A DNA stretch of 61,861 nt. Source: Methylocapsa sp. S129. GTDB taxonomy: Bacteria > Pseudomonadota > Alphaproteobacteria > Rhizobiales > Beijerinckiaceae. Under the pieces are notes generated by a model, which ran no database searches, was not told the DNA's origin, and saw only the letters and a list, made by a program, of their open reading frames with translations. Below are positions 34,958 to 43,961 of this stretch, piece after piece. The translations under genes and the position numbers were made by a program. Where the stretch lies: positions 87,053 to 148,913 of the forward strand of contig NZ_LMUI01000042.1 of NCBI RefSeq assembly GCF_009765995.1. Direction: 5' to 3'. The stretch's first letter is position 1; every line of letters starts with the position of its first letter.

Positions 34958-35797
34958 ATGAGGCCCATGCTGAAGCTCGCTCCCAAACCGCCCGCATCAT
35001 CCCCTTCGGCCATTGCCGCCGGTGAGCCGCTGTTCGAACTCGACGCCGTCACCTTCGTCATCCCCGAGCGTGCGCTGCTCGGACCGCTTACTCTGACCCT
35101 GCCGGCGCGGCGGGTTGTCGGCCTCATCGGTCATAACGGTTCTGGCAAGTCGACGCTGGTAAAGCTGCTGGCGCGCCAACAGCCGGCCTCGGCCGGAACG
35201 ATCCGTTTCGAGGGCAGAGCGCTGCAGGAATGGGGCGACCGTCCCTTCGCCCGCAAAGTCGCTTATCTGCCGCAACAGACGCCCCCTGCCTCAGGCATGT
35301 TGGTCAAGGAACTGGTCGCCCTCGGCCGCTATCCCTGGCATGGCGCGCTTGGCCGTTTCGGCCAAACCGACGAGGACAAGGTCGCCGAGGCGATGGCGCT
35401 GACCGATGTCACATCCTTTGCCGCGCGGCTGGTCGATACGCTCTCCGGCGGCGAACGCCAGCGCGTCTGGCTCGCTATGCTCATCGCGCAAGATGCCGAG
35501 TGCCTGCTGCTCGACGAGCCGATCTCGGCCCTCGACATCACTCATCAGGTCGAAGTGCTTTCGCTTGTACAGCGGCTGTCTAGGGATCGCGGTCTCGGCG
35601 TCGTCACGGTTCTGCACGACGTCAATATGGCCGCCCGCTTCTGCGACGAGATTCTTGCCCTTCACACCGGCAAGTTGATCGCGCGCGGCGCGCCGAATAC
35701 GATTATGACGCCCGTCGAGCTCGAAGCGATCTACGGCATCCCAATGGGCGTCATGCCCCATCCCGATACCCGACAACCCCTCAGCTACGTTCGATGA
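34958..35797 (+). CDS. Iron-siderophore ABC importer ATPase, FhuC-like
   Basis: This 279-residue ATPase powers the fused permease at 28693. Walker A is GHNGSGKS at residues 58-65, the signature is LSGGERQR at 162-169 and Walker B is LLLDEP at 183-188. The switch His is in VLHDVNMAARF, as in FhuC/FecE. The C-terminus ends with the family's YGIPMGVMPHPDT segment. It is separated from the permease by the exporter and the TonB motor genes, an uncommon order, but lies in the same transcription unit, 8 bp after tonB. Confidence 0.92.
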   Translation: MRPMLKLAPKPPASSPSAIAAGEPLFELDAVTFVIPERALLGPLTLTLPARRVVGLIGHNGSGKSTLVKLLARQQPASAGTIRFEGRALQEWGDRPFARKVAYLPQQTPPASGMLVKELVALGRYPWHGALGRFGQTDEDKVAEAMALTDVTSFAARLVDTLSGGERQRVWLAMLIAQDAECLLLDEPISALDITHQVEVLSLVQRLSRDRGLGVVTVLHDVNMAARFCDEILALHTGKLIARGAPNTIMTPVELEAIYGIPMGVMPHPDTRQPLSYVR

Positions 35798-35845
35798 CTT
35801 CAGTCAAGCTCGCTCCCTCGTCCATTCCGTCACCGCTAGCATCTC

Positions 35846-36607
35846 ATGGTTCCTATGACATCGCGTTCCCGTATTATCTTTTTATCCTCCGTAATCGTCG
35901 TCAGCATCGCGGCGGTCGGCTCCGCCGCCCAGCAGGGCGAAGCTGTGCCCAAACGGACTGAGACCATCTCTCCCGATCAAGCCGGGCCTGCCGCTCCTCA
36001 ACCTGGCGCGCTGACGCGACCACCGGCAAAGCTGCGCGTCAAGGCGGCGGCCCCCAGACCAACAGCGCCCAAGCCTACGACACAGGCGCAAGAGGTCGCT
36101 CCTTCGATTCCCACGGCGCCAACCGTCGCGCCTTCTCCCTCAACGCCAGCCGCTCAGCTTCCCAACGGGGCCTCGTCTATCACCGAAAGCTTTGGCGATT
36201 GGGTCGTAAATTGCCGCATCGACGGTGGTCGGAAGTCTTGCGTGTTGTCCCAAGCGCAGGGAAACAAGCGGACCGGTCAACGTACCTTCGCTATCGAACT
36301 TCTGACAACAAGGGACGACAAAACCGATGGCGCGATCCTGATGCCCTTCGGACTCAAACTCGACGCAGGCGCTGTCCTCAAGCTGGACGAAAGGGACCTT
36401 GGTCAGGGCCTGCGCTTTTCGACCTGCGTCCCTGAAGGATGCCTGCTGCCCGTCAGCTTCCCCGCAGTCGCTACCGACGCGATGAAGAAGGGAACGACGC
36501 TCGCCGTATCCAGCTTCAATCTGAACACCGGCCAGGCGGTGACATTTTCAATCTCGCTCAATGGCTTCCCGGCCGCTCTCAAACGCGTCGTCGATCTCGG
36601 AAGCTGA
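35846..36607 (+). CDS. IalB-family (invasion-associated locus B) protein
   Basis: The 253-residue exported protein has a signal peptide (about residues 1-28), a Pro/Ala-rich linker (about 35-115), and a C-terminal IalB domain. The domain carries FGDWVVNCRI, KSCVLSQAQG, then STCVPEGCLLPV and a final GQAVTFSISLNGF. The four cysteines match those expected for disulfides. IalB proteins are periplasmic or surface proteins of unknown mechanism in alphaproteobacteria. It follows the ATPase by 48 bp and may be co-transcribed; a link to iron uptake is not established. Confidence 0.83.
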   Translation: MVPMTSRSRIIFLSSVIVVSIAAVGSAAQQGEAVPKRTETISPDQAGPAAPQPGALTRPPAKLRVKAAAPRPTAPKPTTQAQEVAPSIPTAPTVAPSPSTPAAQLPNGASSITESFGDWVVNCRIDGGRKSCVLSQAQGNKRTGQRTFAIELLTTRDDKTDGAILMPFGLKLDAGAVLKLDERDLGQGLRFSTCVPEGCLLPVSFPAVATDAMKKGTTLAVSSFNLNTGQAVTFSISLNGFPAALKRVVDLGS

Positions 36608-36632
36608 GTGGCGCCCGGACATCTGCAACCTC

Positions 36633-36929
36633 CCCCTTCGCCGTGCCCGGCTTTTGCCGAACAAGAACGAGGCCCGCGGTCTGAAGCCAGCGTCCGTCGT
36701 CGGCCTTCGTCGCCTCGGCGCAGGTGACGATGCGCTGGCCCCGCAGGTCGGCGCGAAGAAAAGTCACGGGGTGGGCACGCAGCGTCAGTCCGGCGTGGCC
36801 ATAGTCTTCCACTACCTCGCCGCCGGCGCTCATCGGGCGAAGCGCCACCATCGGTTCATGAAGTTCTGGCACAGTTTGGGCCTCTAGCGCCGACGCGGCC
36901 GCAAAGAGCGGAAGCGGCGCGAGGGCGTG
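36633..36929 (-). pseudogene. dnaE2: Error-prone DNA polymerase C-terminal fragment
   Basis: The minus-strand frame reads LAPLPLFAAAS, then GLTLRAHPVTFLRADL, RIVTCAEATKADDGRW and GLVLVRQKPGTAKG. This is the DnaE2/ImuC region just before the OB fold. Similarity stops after AKG, where intact proteins continue into the OB domain, and a TAA interrupts the frame upstream at 36930-36932. Only about 95 of ~1,080 residues remain. It marks a rearrangement junction between the iron locus and the acyl-CoA locus. Confidence 0.72.
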
Positions 36930-37147
36930 TTACGCTCCGCTACACTCGGCGAGGCCGTGCGAACTCCAATCGATCGTGTCCGAGCAGGGCTTGTTGCGCA
37001 TCGCGTTCGACTGTATCTGTCACACGGTCTCACGATCAAGCGCGATCTTGAGACGAAATGCGAAACGCGTCTCATGATTTCGTACGCCGAATTCGCAGAA
37101 CTCGTCGGCGGCTTTGCCCGCGCCCAGGCAGTTGGGATGTATGGCTC

Positions 37148-38017
37148 GTGAGCATCAGTTTCCGCGTTGGCGATATGACGATACACCGGCTGATCGAGAT
37201 GACTCTCGCGGAGCGCCACGCGACCGAGTTTCTACCCAACTTGACGTGGGAAAGGCTCGAAGCCAACCGCTCCTGGCTACAGCCCGCCGCATTGAACGAA
37301 CAAGATTGGATCGTCCTTTGCTTTCAATCCTATGTGGTGGTCACGCCTCACCACGCCATTCTGGTTGACTCCTGTCTCGGGAATAACAAGGAGCGGTTAC
37401 GACACCCCTACTGGCACCACAAGACCGACACGGTTTTCATGGACGCGCTTTCGGGCGTCGGGTTGCGCGTCGAAGATATCGACTACGTCCTTTGCACGCA
37501 CTTGCACGTCGACCACGTAGGTTGGAATACGCGGCTCGAAAATGGTCGATGGAAGCCGACGTTCCCCAACGCGCGCTATATGTTTTCAAGCAAGGAGATG
37601 GCTGTCTGGACGCCCGAAAGCGGCGTTGAACCGCCGCCTCACATCCAAGATAGCGTGCTGCCCATTGTGGCGGCGGGGAAAGCGGATATGGTCGCCAGCG
37701 ATCATGAGATATCCGAGCACGTGAGACTGATGCCCACGCCGGGTCATACGATCGACCATTTCGCCGTTCAACTCGGCCGAGGAGGCGATCAAGCGGTTAT
37801 TACCGGGGACCTCATTCATTCCCCGCTGCAGGCGCGCTTTCCTGATCTCCACATGCTACTGGACCTCGATAAACAGAAGGCGGTCCAGACTCGACGACGC
37901 TTCCTTGAGCGCTACTGCGACTCCGGCACAATATGTTGCTTTTCGCACTTCCCCTCTCCGTCGATGGGCGCTGTAAGGCGATGGGGCGACGGATTCCGCT
38001 GTGATTTTATTGAGTAG
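37148..38017 (+). CDS. MBL-fold metallo-hydrolase
   Basis: This ~289-residue protein has the metallo-beta-lactamase fold. The zinc motif HxHxDH is HLHVDH at residues 118-123, followed by PTPGHTIDH near 197 and the bridging Asp in ITGDLIHSP. A late His is in CFSHFPSPSMGAV. This is the lactonase/hydrolase subgroup rather than a true beta-lactamase. I placed the start at the GTG at 37148; an ATG at 37175 is equally possible. It is on the opposite strand to the SMP-30 genes and may also open a lactone or ester in the same pathway. Confidence 0.85.
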   Translation: MSISFRVGDMTIHRLIEMTLAERHATEFLPNLTWERLEANRSWLQPAALNEQDWIVLCFQSYVVVTPHHAILVDSCLGNNKERLRHPYWHHKTDTVFMDALSGVGLRVEDIDYVLCTHLHVDHVGWNTRLENGRWKPTFPNARYMFSSKEMAVWTPESGVEPPPHIQDSVLPIVAAGKADMVASDHEISEHVRLMPTPGHTIDHFAVQLGRGGDQAVITGDLIHSPLQARFPDLHMLLDLDKQKAVQTRRRFLERYCDSGTICCFSHFPSPSMGAVRRWGDGFRCDFIE

Positions 38018-38040
38018 ATGGCTTCTCGTCATTCCTGTGG

Positions 38041-38952
38041 TCAACCCAGCGCGTCGGTTGGCCCTGGAATGAGGGTTCTCAGGCTATAGAGCGAAGACGT
38101 GGCGCAAATGTACAGGGTCCGCCGATCGGGATCGCCCCAATTGAAATTTCCCGCAACCTCGGGGACTGCGATCACGCCGCGAAGCTGACCGTCCGACGCA
38201 AAAACGTGGATGCCGCCTGGCCCGCAGCAGAAAAGATTGCCTTCGCCGTCGATTTTCATACCGTCCGGAACGCCTGGTTCATCCCCCTTGAGCTCGGCCC
38301 AGACCTCGCCGCCAGGTAGTCCATCATCTCGCACGTCGAAACGGCGGATGTGCACCCTCGCCGAATCATTGACGAACAATGTCGCGCCGCGATCCGCAAA
38401 ACACAGGCCATTTGGCCCTTCGAAATCCTCGATGAGCCGCTCTATCGCGCCATCGCGCGGATCGACCCGGTAAACGCCTCGCACTGGTTGCGACTCCGCA
38501 CGCGGAACGCCCACGCCAAGCAGCGCGCCCTCGCCGCGACGGCGTCCGTAAGGGGGATCCGTGAAATATAGACGCCCCGAACCGTCGACAACGATATCGT
38601 TGGGGCTGTTGAGTTCCAGCCGACGATAATGGCTCGCAACTACCGACATGGCGCCGTTCGCCTCCTGACGTACGACGCAGCTGGTCGCATGTTCACAGCT
38701 CAGAAGACGCCCCTCGTGGTCGAGGCAATTTCCATTGGTCTTGTTGCTGGGCGACCGGAACACCTCGACCCGGTCGTGACGCGGATCGAAGCGGTAGAGG
38801 CAATCGCCGGGTATGTCGCTGAAAATGAGAACGCCATCCGACGCCCGCCAAACAGGACCTTCCAAGAATCAAAAACCGCTCGCGCGCTTAAGAAGCGGCT
38901 CGTCTCCGACAATTTGCGAGAGCCCCTCGCCAGCGGCCGGCGGCCAATTCAT
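38041..38952 (-). pseudogene. SMP-30/gluconolactonase-family gene with in-frame stop
   Basis: From the ATG at 38952 (GGAGAAAA upstream) the frame reads a normal SMP-30 N-terminus, with IVGDEPLLKRASGF, then TGA at 38871-38869, then continues in the same frame as LEGPVWRASDGVL to the end. The downstream part keeps all the metal-site segments: LEGPVW (Glu), SPNDIVVD (Asn), GPNGLCF (Asn) and VPDGMKID (Asp). Restart at the TTG at 38865 would give 274 residues but lose the first strand. SMP-30 proteins hydrolyse sugar or other lactones. It lies beyond the importer binding-protein gene, on the same strand. Confidence 0.75.
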
Positions 38953-39070
38953 GGCTTTTCTCCAAGCCTCAATTCGGTCAATTCTGGCGCCGAACCTTCA
39001 GCGCCAGTCGCCGCCGCGAGGCGTGACGCGCGCTCCAGAGGCGACTAAGCTCCTTGGGCGCGCGCACGTT

Positions 39071-40237
39071 TCACTCGTGTATTTCGACCCACTTCTTATT
39101 CGCGAGATCGTATTTGACCAGGGTCAAATCCTCCTCCGCCAGGGCCACATGCTTCGTCGGCGAGAAGCTGATCTCCCCCACGATGCCCTGATAGCCTGAC
39201 AGTTTCTCGAAAGCGTCCCGAAGCACGGCATGGTCGGTCGACTTTGTTTGTTCGATTAGATGAGCCAATGTGATGATGGCCTGATAGTTCATCTCGGCGG
39301 ACTGGGTCGGCTCGGCGTTATATTTCTTGCGGTAAGCCGCGGCGAACTCCTTGTACAGATCATTTTGATGCAGCTCCGCCGTTATGAACGCGCAAAGGAC
39401 TCCATCCGCGCCCGGTCCGGCGAGGTCCGCGAAGGTATTGTCCGCGCAAGCGTCCGGGCTGCCAATCACCTGAAGATTTTCACCCGAAGTGTGCAGATCC
39501 TGTACGAATGCCGCCTGATCGGGCGGCGAAAGCCACCCTACGACGCAGTCGGCGCCTGACCTCTTTACCGCCGCGACCTCCGGCATCAATTGGGCCGTCG
39601 CCCCCGTCGCCCAGTTTTCGGTTATCGGACGGTCAAGCGCTATTTGTTTGCCCGCCTTCTCGTAAGCGAGCTTTATGGCGGCGATTCCGCCCATGCCCCA
39701 CGACGTGGTGTCGTGCAACACAGCGAGGCCCTTTGGGCAGTGCTTGAGCGCATAATCGGCAAAACCGGCCCCCCAGGCGAAGGAGTTGCCACCCGACTGA
39801 AACACCCACTTATGAGGCGGCTTGTCGGGTCCATTTGGATAAACCGTCAGGCCGCCGCCATCCACCAAGCCGATATCGAGAATGTGGAACTTGTCGGCCA
39901 ACTGAGCGGTGATCGGGCCATTGTCCGGCGACCCAACAATGGCGACGGCGCCATCGCTGACGAATTTCTGAAACTGCTGCCCCGCAAGCGTTCCGTCGCC
40001 GTTGTCGTTTACCGCTTGAACGTCGACGGGACGTCCCAATATCCCGCCCTCCGACATTAACTTGTCTTGAGCGAGGAAAGCCCCCTGCTGCGCTTGGGTC
40101 CCGACATTTCCATAAGCGCCGGTGGTTCCACCCATGACTCCTATCAGAATCGGCGAACCGTTGGGTGAGGCGGCGATAACCGGGCTTGAAAGACCCGCCG
40201 AAATCGCCAACAGCAGCAACACGTCTTTTACACTCAT
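39071..40237 (-). CDS. Branched-chain-amino-acid-type ABC binding protein, LivK-like
   Basis: The 388-residue periplasmic protein has a signal peptide (about residues 1-22, ending VIAAS) and the type I binding fold. Recognisable pieces are PILIGVMGGTTGAYGNVG at the start, GGILGRPVDVQAVNDNGDGT near residue 70, and a second lobe with MNYQAIITLAHLIEQTKS. The ATG at 40237 has GGAGATAAGGAA upstream. Members of this family bind amino acids, but many alphaproteobacterial ones bind aromatic or aliphatic acids. Given the CoA-transferase genes nearby, an organic acid is a fair guess. Confidence 0.9.
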   Translation of the reverse strand: MSVKDVLLLLAISAGLSSPVIAASPNGSPILIGVMGGTTGAYGNVGTQAQQGAFLAQDKLMSEGGILGRPVDVQAVNDNGDGTLAGQQFQKFVSDGAVAIVGSPDNGPITAQLADKFHILDIGLVDGGGLTVYPNGPDKPPHKWVFQSGGNSFAWGAGFADYALKHCPKGLAVLHDTTSWGMGGIAAIKLAYEKAGKQIALDRPITENWATGATAQLMPEVAAVKRSGADCVVGWLSPPDQAAFVQDLHTSGENLQVIGSPDACADNTFADLAGPGADGVLCAFITAELHQNDLYKEFAAAYRKKYNAEPTQSAEMNYQAIITLAHLIEQTKSTDHAVLRDAFEKLSGYQGIVGEISFSPTKHVALAEEDLTLVKYDLANKKWVEIHE

Positions 40238-40359
40238 TTCCTTATCTCCCTTTCGCTTTTCCTCTGTGTTCTTTTTGGTGACCCAACGGTCGTAAGACGT
40301 CGGGCGAGTGCGTTTCGTCTCCAAGGGCGCCGCGACATTTTCAGTCGCCCTGTCCTCGG

Positions 40360-41085
40360 TTAGCCAAGATATTTGTTGATCAGTTCAGCTCCTTCCCGCC
40401 CGACGACCTCCGGCGTCGTCTCCTCGACGATTTCACCCCCGCTGATGACGTACAGTCGATCGCAAACACGCGCCGCTACGTCGACGCGTTGCTCGACCAG
40501 CAAAAGCGAAGCCCCCCTCCGGCGCAGCTCGATCAGCGCCTTCACGACGATGTCGACTGCCACCGGAGACAGGCCAATGGACGGCTCGTCCAGCAGCAAG
40601 ATCAACGGATCGGCCATCAGCATGCGGCCGATCGCGACCATCTGTTGCTCGCCGCCGCTCAGAAATGAGGATTGCCTGTGCCGATACTCGCGCAATACAG
40701 GGAATAAGGCGTAGACCGAATCGAGGAGCGCCTGAACGCGCTGCGGCTCACGGCGGCGATGCCATGCGCCGAGGATGAGATTGTCCTCGACAGTCTGATC
40801 CGCAAAAAGTCGTCGACCTTCTGGAGCGATCGCGGCATATCCACGCGCGATGCGATGAGTAGGAAACATCGTCACGTCGGTATCGCCGATTCGGATCGTT
40901 CCGACGCGCTGCTTCAGCAATCCCATGATGCCGCGCAGAATCGTCGTCTTGCCCGCGCCGTTCGGCCCGAGCAGACCGACGGCCTCGCCCTCTCGAAGGC
41001 GCAGCGTGATGTTTCTCACAACATCGAAACGTCCGTAACCGCCAGCTAATGAAGATACTTCCAGAATGTTGTTCGCGCTGCTCAT
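40360..41085 (-). CDS. livF: Branched-chain-type ABC importer ATPase, LivF-like
   Basis: This 241-residue ATPase has Walker A GPNGAGKTT near residues 40-48, signature FLSGGEQQM near 140-148, and Walker B LILLLDEPSIGL near 160-171. The C-terminus VGREGAELINKYLG is typical of LivF. Its ATG overlaps the fused permease-ATPase stop as ATGA. An in-frame extension to 41187 is not needed. It pairs with the LivG domain of the fused protein to energise the importer. Confidence 0.92.
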   Translation of the reverse strand: MSSANNILEVSSLAGGYGRFDVVRNITLRLREGEAVGLLGPNGAGKTTILRGIMGLLKQRVGTIRIGDTDVTMFPTHRIARGYAAIAPEGRRLFADQTVEDNLILGAWHRRREPQRVQALLDSVYALFPVLREYRHRQSSFLSGGEQQMVAIGRMLMADPLILLLDEPSIGLSPVAVDIVVKALIELRRRGASLLLVEQRVDVAARVCDRLYVISGGEIVEETTPEVVGREGAELINKYLG

Positions 41086-42998
41086 GAGCCCAGATACACT
41101 CTTCTTACGATCGGATGCCCGAGAACCTCGTCTGAAGTCCCTGTAAGAACGACTTCGCCGGCGTTCAAAACGGTCACCAGGTCGCATAGCGGGAAGAGAA
41201 AGCGCGTTTGATGTTCAATGATGATGATCGTCAAACCGCGGCCTTTCAGCTCTCGCAGAATCCAGGCCAAATGCTCGACCTCGCGAGACGTCAGTCCCGT
41301 CGCCGGCTCGTCCAGGATAATGATTTCGGGGTTTGGGACCCATACAGTCGCCAACTGCGTAAGTTGTTCTATTCCGTGTGGGACATCGCCAACGCGCCGG
41401 TCGGCCCATCGTTCGGCTCCGACCGAGCGTAAAGCGTCGCCGGCTCGCTGCGTCATGAGCCGCATGTCGCGATGCGCCGACCGTAAAAGCGGCCAGATGA
41501 CCGCCCGTCGGCCGACGCCGGGAACTAAGCCGTACGTGCCGACCAAGACGTTCGCGCGCGTGGTCAGCTCCTTGGTGAGCTGTGCCGACTGAAAGGTCCT
41601 TCTAAGGCCTCGCCTGGCGCGTCCCGCCGCGCGCAAACCATCCACCCGCTCGCCCTTGATGAACACCGATCCTGACGATTGACGGAGCCGCCCGGCAATA
41701 ATGTTCGCGAGGGTGCTCTTGCCAGATCCGTTCGGACCAATCAGACCGTGAATATGTCCCCTGAGCACCTTTACGGACACTCTGTTCAGGACCGGGGGCC
41801 CTACTCCGTAGTGAAACGTGATCTCGCGACAGTCCACTATCGGCGCCATGGCGTCGCCGAGCGCGTTCGCTTTAGGGGCGGATGAATGGACTGCGGGCAA
41901 CAGGCGATCGAGCCAAGCACGTTCGGCGCCCACCGAAACACTGGCGTCGAAGGAGTCGGCGGGCGATTCGGGGCGCCTAGCCTGAGGTAGCCCTCGTCTC
42001 ACCGCTCGCGCCCGTATTCGCTTCAAAGCGCCCGTGGCGCCGTCGGGAACGATAGTGACCGCCAGAATCGAGAGAATTCCGTAAAGAACTTCTTGCAGCC
42101 AAGGATTGATATGAACAAGCACCGGAAACATGCTGACGAACGCAGCGCCGATGATTGGGCCAGGCGTCGTATTGATGCCGCCGATCAAGATCATGATCAG
42201 CACGTTTAACGAGACCGACCAATTGAACTGACTTGGCGATACAACGCCCAGGAAACAGAACAGCCAGCCCGCGCCGCCGATCGCCGCGGAAGCAAGTGCG
42301 AACACAATGATCTTGATGGGCGCCGCTCGAACGCCGGACGCCTCCGCGAAAGGCTCGGCGTCTCTAATGGAGAGGAGCACAGGGTAGATAAGCGAGCGAC
42401 GTATGCTCCAAACCGCGAAGGTGACCGCGAAAAGCGCGAGCATCACGCACCAGGCTATCGGCTGACCGATCGGCGCCAGAAAATCCGGAACATCGGGAAA
42501 GTTTGGCCCCAGAAGGCCCTGCTGGCCATTGGTGATCTGAAGATCCGTCGCGAGCACGGTGATGACGAGCGTAAATATGAACGTCGTTATCGTGAAATGA
42601 AGCCCGCTTACTCGCAATGACGTTGCGCCGAGAATTGCGCCGATCAGCCCCGTCGCCAGCATCACGAGTGGGAGCAAAGCGAAAACATCAAATCCATATG
42701 TCGTGGACAAAATGGTTGTAAAATACGCTCCAATGGCGAAAAAGCCGCCGACGCCGAGAGAGAACAAGCCGAGCAATCCCGCTGTCGCGTCCAAGCATAG
42801 CGCAAGGATCGCGTAGATGGCGGCGACGAGAATGAGGCTTTGAAACTGCAGATTAGCCCACGCCACATAGTACGTGGCGATGAGATAGAGCGCCACGATC
42901 GCCGCGGCGGCGGCGATCTTCGTAAATGCGTGCGCGCGCTCCGGCGAAACGACCGATGACGGCCGAGCGGTTCTGGTCTCGATGTTGGATGGCGCCAC
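41082..42998 (-). CDS. LivM-LivG fusion: permease and ATPase in one chain
   Basis: The N-terminal ~320 residues form a LivM permease with about eight to ten membrane segments (ATAGLLGLFSLGVGGFFAIGAY, then SIRDAEPFAEASGV and LNVLIMILIGGINTTPGPIIG). After a ~70-residue linker, the C-terminal ~250 residues form a LivG ATPase with Walker A GPNGSGKST, PHGIEQLTQLA as the signature region and Walker B IIILDEPATGL. The signature lacks the usual LSGGQ. I chose the GTG at 42998, which has GAGGGA upstream and lies 11 bp after livH; an ATG at 43115 would overlap livH by about 100 bp. Confidence 0.88.
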   Translation of the reverse strand: MAPSNIETRTARPSSVVSPERAHAFTKIAAAAAIVALYLIATYYVAWANLQFQSLILVAAIYAILALCLDATAGLLGLFSLGVGGFFAIGAYFTTILSTTYGFDVFALLPLVMLATGLIGAILGATSLRVSGLHFTITTFIFTLVITVLATDLQITNGQQGLLGPNFPDVPDFLAPIGQPIAWCVMLALFAVTFAVWSIRRSLIYPVLLSIRDAEPFAEASGVRAAPIKIIVFALASAAIGGAGWLFCFLGVVSPSQFNWSVSLNVLIMILIGGINTTPGPIIGAAFVSMFPVLVHINPWLQEVLYGILSILAVTIVPDGATGALKRIRARAVRRGLPQARRPESPADSFDASVSVGAERAWLDRLLPAVHSSAPKANALGDAMAPIVDCREITFHYGVGPPVLNRVSVKVLRGHIHGLIGPNGSGKSTLANIIAGRLRQSSGSVFIKGERVDGLRAAGRARRGLRRTFQSAQLTKELTTRANVLVGTYGLVPGVGRRAVIWPLLRSAHRDMRLMTQRAGDALRSVGAERWADRRVGDVPHGIEQLTQLATVWVPNPEIIILDEPATGLTSREVEHLAWILRELKGRGLTIIIIEHQTRFLFPLCDLVTVLNAGEVVLTGTSDEVLGHPIVRRVYLGS

Positions 42999-43009
42999 GA
43001 TGTCCCTCG

Positions 43010-43903
43010 TTACGCCGGCCGCGCCGGTCTGGGGCGAAATAGCGGATTGCTCGTGCTGAAGAGGCCCCTCGGCGTGACAATTAGGACGAGGACCAATATG
43101 AGAAACGGAAACCAATCAGATGCTTGGGAATTTATGTAGGAATTGGCCCCCTCCGCCAGCACACCCAACAACAGGCCGCCGTACATCGCATTGGCCGGAT
43201 TCTCCGGGCCTCCGCCGATCATCATCGCGACAAAGCCGAAAGTGTTGAACGTGCCTCCCAGGTAGGGATTTGCGAAGGTGCGAGGCGCGATCAGAACGCC
43301 CGCGATCCCCGCTATGAGGCCGGAGAGGGCGAATGTGACCGCCGACACGATCATCGTATTTGCCCCAATCGATTCGGCCATTTCGGGGTCAGCCGCCGTC
43401 GCCATCCCTACTTTGCCAAACAACGTCCGCTTTCGCACAAACTCCAACGCCGCGACAGCGAAGGCGGCGACCAGCAACGCCAAGATTTGTTGCCCGGTGA
43501 TGACCGCATCGCCCAGTCTTATCGGGATGTCGTTGAGCAATGGGGGAAAGCCGCGCGAGCGTGGGCCTACGGCATAGGCGATCGCGTTTTCGACAACCAG
43601 TCCGAACCCCAAAGTGCTAACCATCCAACCGAAACTGAAGCGATCGGCCTTTAGAATCGGGCGAACGCCGATGAAATACGACGCAACGCCCAGAACGCAA
43701 GCGGCGAGCGGCCCCAAGGCGACGCCGAGCCAGGGATTGAATCCGGCTTCCGAAAGACAAGCCGCGACGATGATCGCGATCATCAACATCTGCCCTTGAG
43801 CGAAATTGATGACGCGCGTCACGTAGAACGAGATGGATAGCGCCATTCCCAAAAGACCGTAGATTGCGCCGATCGTGAGCCCGCTGAGCATCATCTGAAA
43901 CAT
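43010..43903 (-). CDS. livH: Branched-chain-type ABC importer permease, LivH-like
   Basis: The 297-residue permease has about eight membrane segments. It begins MLSGLTIGAIYGLLGMALS, the LivH N-terminal pattern, and includes INFAQGQMLMI and MATAADPEMAESIGANT, where the conserved loop that meets the ATPase lies, then a GGGPENPANAMYGGLLLGV segment. The ATG at 43903 has AAGGGCG upstream. An in-frame extension to 44035 overlaps the MFS gene end. It forms the channel with the LivM domain of the fused protein. Confidence 0.91.
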   Translation of the reverse strand: MFQMMLSGLTIGAIYGLLGMALSISFYVTRVINFAQGQMLMIAIIVAACLSEAGFNPWLGVALGPLAACVLGVASYFIGVRPILKADRFSFGWMVSTLGFGLVVENAIAYAVGPRSRGFPPLLNDIPIRLGDAVITGQQILALLVAAFAVAALEFVRKRTLFGKVGMATAADPEMAESIGANTMIVSAVTFALSGLIAGIAGVLIAPRTFANPYLGGTFNTFGFVAMMIGGGPENPANAMYGGLLLGVLAEGANSYINSQASDWFPFLILVLVLIVTPRGLFSTSNPLFRPRPARPA

Positions 43904-43961
43904 CCGATCGCCCTTTCGAGGACTTCCGTTATTGGTTCGCGGGATGGGTTCGAGCCGCACA

